In this document: positions 22,150 through 25,476 of the stretch, piece after piece | Layout: each line of letters opens with the position of its first letter | Numbering within the stretch: position 1 is the first letter of the stretch | Assembly (NCBI GenBank): GCA_910585615.1 | Contig: CAJUFO010000020.1 | Span: 34,564-60,039, forward strand | From: an uncultured Acetatifactor sp. | Lineage (GTDB): Bacteria > Bacillota > Clostridia > Lachnospirales > Lachnospiraceae | Direction: 5' to 3' | Length of the DNA stretch: 25,476 nt | Position numbers and translations under genes: made by a program | Notes under the pieces: generated by a model | The model's database searches: none | Seen by the model: the letters and a program-made list of their open reading frames with translations, nothing else | Told to the model about the DNA's origin: nothing

Positions 22150-23838
22150 ATGGATATCCATATCAGGAAGGAGATGCCGGCGGATTACCGCCAGGTGGAG
22201 GAGCTGACCCGGGAGGCCTTCTGGGGCGCGATGGACCATCCCACCTGCGATGGGGAGCATCTGATCGTGCACAAGTTAAGGGGCCTGCCCTGTTTCGTGC
22301 CTGAGCTGGACTTCGTGGCAGAGGTGGACGGTAAAATCGTAGGGCATGTCATCTACAGCCTGGCGAAGGTGGGGGCCGCAGAAATAGAAGTCCTGAATTT
22401 CGGCCCCTTGAGCGTCCACCCGGACTACAAGAGGATGGGGGTAGGTTCTGCCCTGATGCGCCATTCCATCACACGGGCGGCGGAGCTTGGATACCGCGCA
22501 ATCGTCTTCTACGGGCATCCCGATTATTATCCCAGATTCGGGTTCCGGAGGGCCAGCCGGTATGGCATCCTGTCCGCGGACGGAAGCAGCCTGGACGCGC
22601 TGATGGCCATGGCGCTGTACGAGGGCGCTTTGGAGGGCATCGAGGGACGGTATCTGGAAGACTGCGTCTACGAGGTGGACCCGGCGGAAATGGCGGAATT
22701 TGAAAAAGGCTTTCCCTACAAGGCGCCTGTGCAGCTCATACCTTCCCATGTCCTGACAAGCCAGCTTCCCAGAGAGGCAAAACAGGCCTTCGCACAGCAT
22801 GAAATCAGGTATGTGGCGCAGCTACAGCGGTTCAGCGGCGCGGAGCTCCTTGGCTGGGAGGGCATGGACGAGCATCTGTTGGGACGAGTCAACGGGATAT
22901 TGTCACAATTGGGACAGCCCTGTAAGCTTGCTCCCTCATCTTATATTTTACAGCTCGCCGAACTGGGCCTGCGCTGCCCTGTCTGTTCGCTTATCCGGTC
23001 AAAGGCCGGCATCTCTCTGTATCGGGTGGAATCGGAGGGGAAAAGATACATCCTGAAGGTCTTTGAGAAGAAAGAGGATACACGGGAAATCCGCAGCTAT
23101 CTGATGCTGTCAGAGCTGGGGATACCCACCCTGCCTCTGCTGGGCCGCACGGAGAACGCCCTACTGCTGCCCGATGTGGATGCATCCGGCGATTACAGGC
23201 TGGGCGAGGAAGGGGATCTGAGCGACCCTCAGGTGGCAAGGTCTGTCGCCAAGTGGTACAGGACACTGCATGACAGGGGCAGGGCTTTTCTTTGCGGCAT
23301 GGAAGAGGGGCATTCCAGAGAAGAAATGCAGCTTGGAGAAGAAGTGGATTCCATGTACGACGAATCCGACGTAATCACCCTGGAAAACATGAGATTAATC
23401 GCGAAAAAGACAGGCACCGGGGACAATACACTCTGGCAGGCCATTACAGAGCATTACCCTGAAATCCGCCGCCGAATCGATGCCCTGCCCCGCACATTGA
23501 CCTACAATGATTTCTACTGGACGAACCTGATCGTGTCCAAAGACAAGGAACATGCCTTTATGTTCGATTACAATCTGCTGGGAAAAGGCATCGCTTACGG
23601 CGATGTCCGCAACGTGACCTGCGCCCTCTCCCATAAGGCGGCGGAAGCTTTCCTGGAAGCCTACGGCGGCCACATCCCGGATTTGGAGAAGAAAGCGGAC
23701 GCCTTTATTGCGCCGCTTGTGACGCTGTTCGGCGCCTGTGAGCGCCATACATTCCCGGCCTGGGCGGAGGCTTCCCTGGAGGAATTGAAAAGCGGCCGTA
23801 TATTGGAGCATCTGGAAAAATGGCTGAGAGCGCAATAG
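22150..23838 (+). CDS. Three-module fusion: GNAT acetyltransferase, HhH domain, APH-like kinase
   Basis: The protein has 562 residues. Residues 1-165 are a GNAT acetyltransferase with the acetyl-CoA loop VHPDYKRMGVGSAL (89-102) and the YYPRFGF motif (127-132) of YhbS-like enzymes. Residues ~203-258 (LPREAKQAFAQHEIRYVAQL … LLGRVNGILSQLG) resemble the helix-hairpin-helix of the RNA polymerase alpha C-terminal domain. Residues ~275-540 are an aminoglycoside-phosphotransferase-type kinase: Lys303 in YILKVF, Glu313, catalytic Asp454 and Asn459 in YNDFYWTN, and the metal Asp473 in MFDYN. The usual HGDxHxxN has lost both His residues, which may change substrate or activity. The start is set by GGGAGG nine bases upstream; an ATG at 22099 adds unconserved residues. 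AAC(6')-APH(2'') is a known acetyltransferase-kinase fusion, but the middle domain and domain types here differ. The substrate is unknown. Confidence 0.82.
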   Translation: MDIHIRKEMPADYRQVEELTREAFWGAMDHPTCDGEHLIVHKLRGLPCFVPELDFVAEVDGKIVGHVIYSLAKVGAAEIEVLNFGPLSVHPDYKRMGVGSALMRHSITRAAELGYRAIVFYGHPDYYPRFGFRRASRYGILSADGSSLDALMAMALYEGALEGIEGRYLEDCVYEVDPAEMAEFEKGFPYKAPVQLIPSHVLTSQLPREAKQAFAQHEIRYVAQLQRFSGAELLGWEGMDEHLLGRVNGILSQLGQPCKLAPSSYILQLAELGLRCPVCSLIRSKAGISLYRVESEGKRYILKVFEKKEDTREIRSYLMLSELGIPTLPLLGRTENALLLPDVDASGDYRLGEEGDLSDPQVARSVAKWYRTLHDRGRAFLCGMEEGHSREEMQLGEEVDSMYDESDVITLENMRLIAKKTGTGDNTLWQAITEHYPEIRRRIDALPRTLTYNDFYWTNLIVSKDKEHAFMFDYNLLGKGIAYGDVRNVTCALSHKAAEAFLEAYGGHIPDLEKKADAFIAPLVTLFGACERHTFPAWAEASLEELKSGRILEHLEKWLRAQ

Positions 23839-23938
23839 CTATCGCTCCATTTTCACCAGATGCCCACCAGATACTCCCCTCGTCCCTTCCTTCCAGGCGC
23901 TTTGCATCCGACACCGAAAAGCCATGCCGCACTGCTCC

Positions 23939-24772
23939 CTATATCCCCTCCACGCAGTTGGCCATCAGCATGGCGATGGTCATGGGGCCCACGCCGCCGG
24001 GGACAGGGGTGATATACGATGTCTTCAGGGCCACGCTTTCAAAGTCCACGTCCCCGCAGAGCTTATTGTCCTCATTCCTGTGGATGCCCACGTCTATGAC
24101 TACAGCTCCGTCTTTCACATAAGTCTCGTCCACCATCCTGGGCTTCCCCACTGCCGCTACCAGGATATCGGCCCGCCTGGTAATCTCCCGCAGATTCTCC
24201 GTCCGGGAATGGCACACTGTCACGGTGCCATTCTCCCGCAGCAGCAGCATGGCCATGGGCTTGCCCACGATGTTGCTGCGGCCCAGTACCACGCACTCCT
24301 TCCCCTGGATGGAGATGCCTGAGCGTTTCAGCAACTGGATGACCCCGGCGGGAGTGCAGGATACGTAGCCGGGCCTGCCGATGCTCAGGTTCCCCACGTT
24401 CACGGGGTGGAAGCCGTCCACATCCTTCTCCGGCGAGATGGCAAGGAGCACCCTCTCCTCGTCGATATGGGAGGGCAGGGGGAGCTGTACCAGGATTCCG
24501 TTTACATCCTCACGTTCGTTCAGTTCCCGGATGATGCCCAGCAGCTCTTCCTCCCCGGTCTCCTCCGGCAGCTCGTAGGAAAGGGAGCGGATGCCCACAT
24601 ACTCGCAGGCCTTCTTCTTGTTCCGCACGTACACGGAGGAGGCCGGATCCGCGCCCACCTGAACCACCGCCAGGGTGCGCTCTATGCCCTGTTCCCTCAT
24701 CCGCGCAGCTTTTTCCCGTAATTCGTCCTTGATCTCCTGGGAAATCTTTTTTCCGTCTATGACCTGATACAT
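23939..24772 (-). CDS. folD: Bifunctional methylenetetrahydrofolate dehydrogenase / methenyltetrahydrofolate cyclohydrolase
   Basis: The 277-residue protein has all FolD signatures. YVRNKKKACEYVGI holds the catalytic Tyr-Lys pair. QLPLP and EKDVDGFHPVNVGNL bind folate, VVLGRSNIVGKP binds the nucleotide, and the end is PGGVGPMT. The enzyme oxidises 5,10-methylene-THF to methenyl-THF and opens it to 10-formyl-THF in the cytoplasm, feeding purine, serine/glycine and acetyl-CoA-pathway one-carbon flow. The length is normal. AGGAGG lies five bases before the ATG at 24772. It is convergent with the acetyltransferase-kinase gene, leaving 100 bases with no evident terminator. It has no functional link to its neighbours that I can see. 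Confidence 0.97.
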   Translation of the reverse strand: MYQVIDGKKISQEIKDELREKAARMREQGIERTLAVVQVGADPASSVYVRNKKKACEYVGIRSLSYELPEETGEEELLGIIRELNEREDVNGILVQLPLPSHIDEERVLLAISPEKDVDGFHPVNVGNLSIGRPGYVSCTPAGVIQLLKRSGISIQGKECVVLGRSNIVGKPMAMLLLRENGTVTVCHSRTENLREITRRADILVAAVGKPRMVDETYVKDGAVVIDVGIHRNEDNKLCGDVDFESVALKTSYITPVPGGVGPMTIAMLMANCVEGI

Positions 24773-24944
24773 CCTGTCCTCCTACTCTGTATTTGAATAG
24801 CGTTTTTTAGGTTTTTCAGTATTCTGGATTATCCTAAACCGCATAAATTCGCTGTTTTCGAGATATATTTTTATCTGCGAGATTTTTTGCACCGTTTTGG
24901 CACTGCTTTTTCCTTGATTACCTTTATGACATAGTGTTAGCACC

Positions 24945-24997
24945 TTTGTATGGTCACTAAGGAAAAATCTACCCGAAAACCGCATCTCCCATACAAA
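24945..24997. repeat. Inverted repeat TTTGTATGG / CCATACAAA between the deaminase gene and folD
   Basis: A perfect 9-bp dyad with a 35-base loop lies between the deaminase stop (25005) and folD. There is no T-run, so it is not a standard terminator. The rest of 24773-25004 is AT-rich. I see no clear promoter for folD in it and no convincing gene, although a 67-codon frame is open at 24782-24985. Confidence 0.3.
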
Positions 24998-25004
24998 CAG
25001 GAAT

Positions 25005-25397
25005 TTATTTATGTCGTGGATATTCGGGCATCAAATCAATCAATTTAATTGTCCGTCCTTCTTTATCCAGTAGAATTTCAATATTTTCCACATCTCCGCC
25101 TAAATGCATCATAAATTCTCTGCAAATACCGCAAGACGGAATTATATTTCCATCTTTATATACTGAAACCACTTTTTTAATCTCACTTTCGCCATATGTA
25201 AGCATTGTTGATAAAGCATTTCTTTCAGCACACATTCCTATAGAGCCATCTGTGTCAATGCATATACCCTTGTAAATATTACCCTTTTTTGTGAGTACGG
25301 CAGATGCCACACTTCCTACCCACATTTTATTTGAAACATCATGGGGGTTCAAAACACTCATTGCTTCTTCATATAATCTTTCCCATTCTTTATCCAT
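25005..25397 (-). CDS. Cytidine deaminase family protein (cytidine/blasticidin-S deaminase-like)
   Basis: The 130-residue protein has the zinc site of the small deaminases: MCAERNAL with Cys56 and the proton-shuttling Glu58, and PSCGICRE with Cys89 and Cys92. The length matches tetrameric cytidine deaminases (about 130 residues), which convert cytidine to uridine for pyrimidine salvage. The segment before the zinc site (YKGICIDTDGSIGMCAERNAL) differs from the usual NVENASYG of housekeeping Cdd. It is closer to blasticidin-deaminase-like relatives, so substrate is uncertain. The start at 25397 has GGAGGG seven bases upstream; an ATG at 25442 would add residues with no support. It is strongly AT-rich compared with folD beside it, which suggests acquisition. 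Confidence 0.85.
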   Translation of the reverse strand: MDKEWERLYEEAMSVLNPHDVSNKMWVGSVASAVLTKKGNIYKGICIDTDGSIGMCAERNALSTMLTYGESEIKKVVSVYKDGNIIPSCGICREFMMHLGGDVENIEILLDKEGRTIKLIDLMPEYPRHK

Positions 25398-25476
25398 CGT
25401 TTTACCCTCCTTAATAATAACATAACTTCTCGGAATCTTCAACCCTTATTTCATGGGGCTTTCAGAACCTATTTTT

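Noticed and set aside
24782..24985. 67-codon minus-strand frame between the deaminase and folD genes
   Set aside because: No ribosome binding site or family resemblance, AT-rich intergenic composition, and it covers an inverted repeat.

Overview
The window looks like chromosomal DNA of a Gram-positive gut Clostridia, most likely Lachnospiraceae. That is inferred from the strong AGGAGG-type ribosome binding sites, lipoprotein-type solute-binding proteins with Ser/Glu-rich tethers, sigma-A-like promoters, an Rpn-type PD-(D/E)XK 'transposase' nuclease and an AAA/DUF4143 ATPase. Most genes are GC-rich and lie on the minus strand. The SNF2 gene, the complete histidine phosphatase and the deaminase at the right edge are visibly AT-richer and look acquired. 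No rRNA, tRNA, CRISPR array or intact insertion sequence was seen.

Layout. 1-1487: an SNF2-family helicase (minus, runs off the left edge) with an in-frame amber codon at position 39. 1674-4148: a divergent pair, AAA/DUF4143 ATPase (minus) and Rpn-like nuclease (plus), with facing promoters and a structured leader before the nuclease. 4232-10086: three minus-strand genes that could all protect against ribosome-targeting or other drugs: an ABC-F protein, an ABC exporter and a Mef-like MFS transporter. The first and third have striking leaders. The ABC-F leader carries a six-codon uORF (MIIIIR), a long-range pairing that covers that uORF's start, and an intrinsic terminator whose 3' arm contains the ABC-F ribosome binding site. 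The MFS leader carries two uORFs and three mutually complementary segments, the last covering the MFS ribosome binding site and the base just before its start codon.

10342-19012: an oligopeptide/dipeptide ABC uptake locus read leftward: binding lipoprotein, permease B, [histidine phosphatase], permease C, [chemoreceptor], then both ATPases fused in one chain. A 166-bp hairpin-rich element with 14-bp inverted ends sits between the chemoreceptor and the ATPases. 19307-20198: an overlapping MNT nucleotidyltransferase/HEPN pair. Its promoter closely resembles the one in front of the peptide-binding protein. 20348-21878: a decayed locus in which a solute-binding lipoprotein lacking its C-terminal part runs into the C-terminal piece of an OmpR-type response regulator.

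22150-23838 (plus): a three-module protein with a GNAT acetyltransferase, a helix-hairpin-helix domain like the RNA polymerase alpha C-terminal domain, and an aminoglycoside-phosphotransferase-like kinase. folD follows convergently, and a small AT-rich cytidine/blasticidin-deaminase-like gene ends the window. The points most worth following are the two candidate antibiotic-sensing attenuators, the GNAT-HhH-APH fusion and the unusual makeup of the peptide uptake locus.
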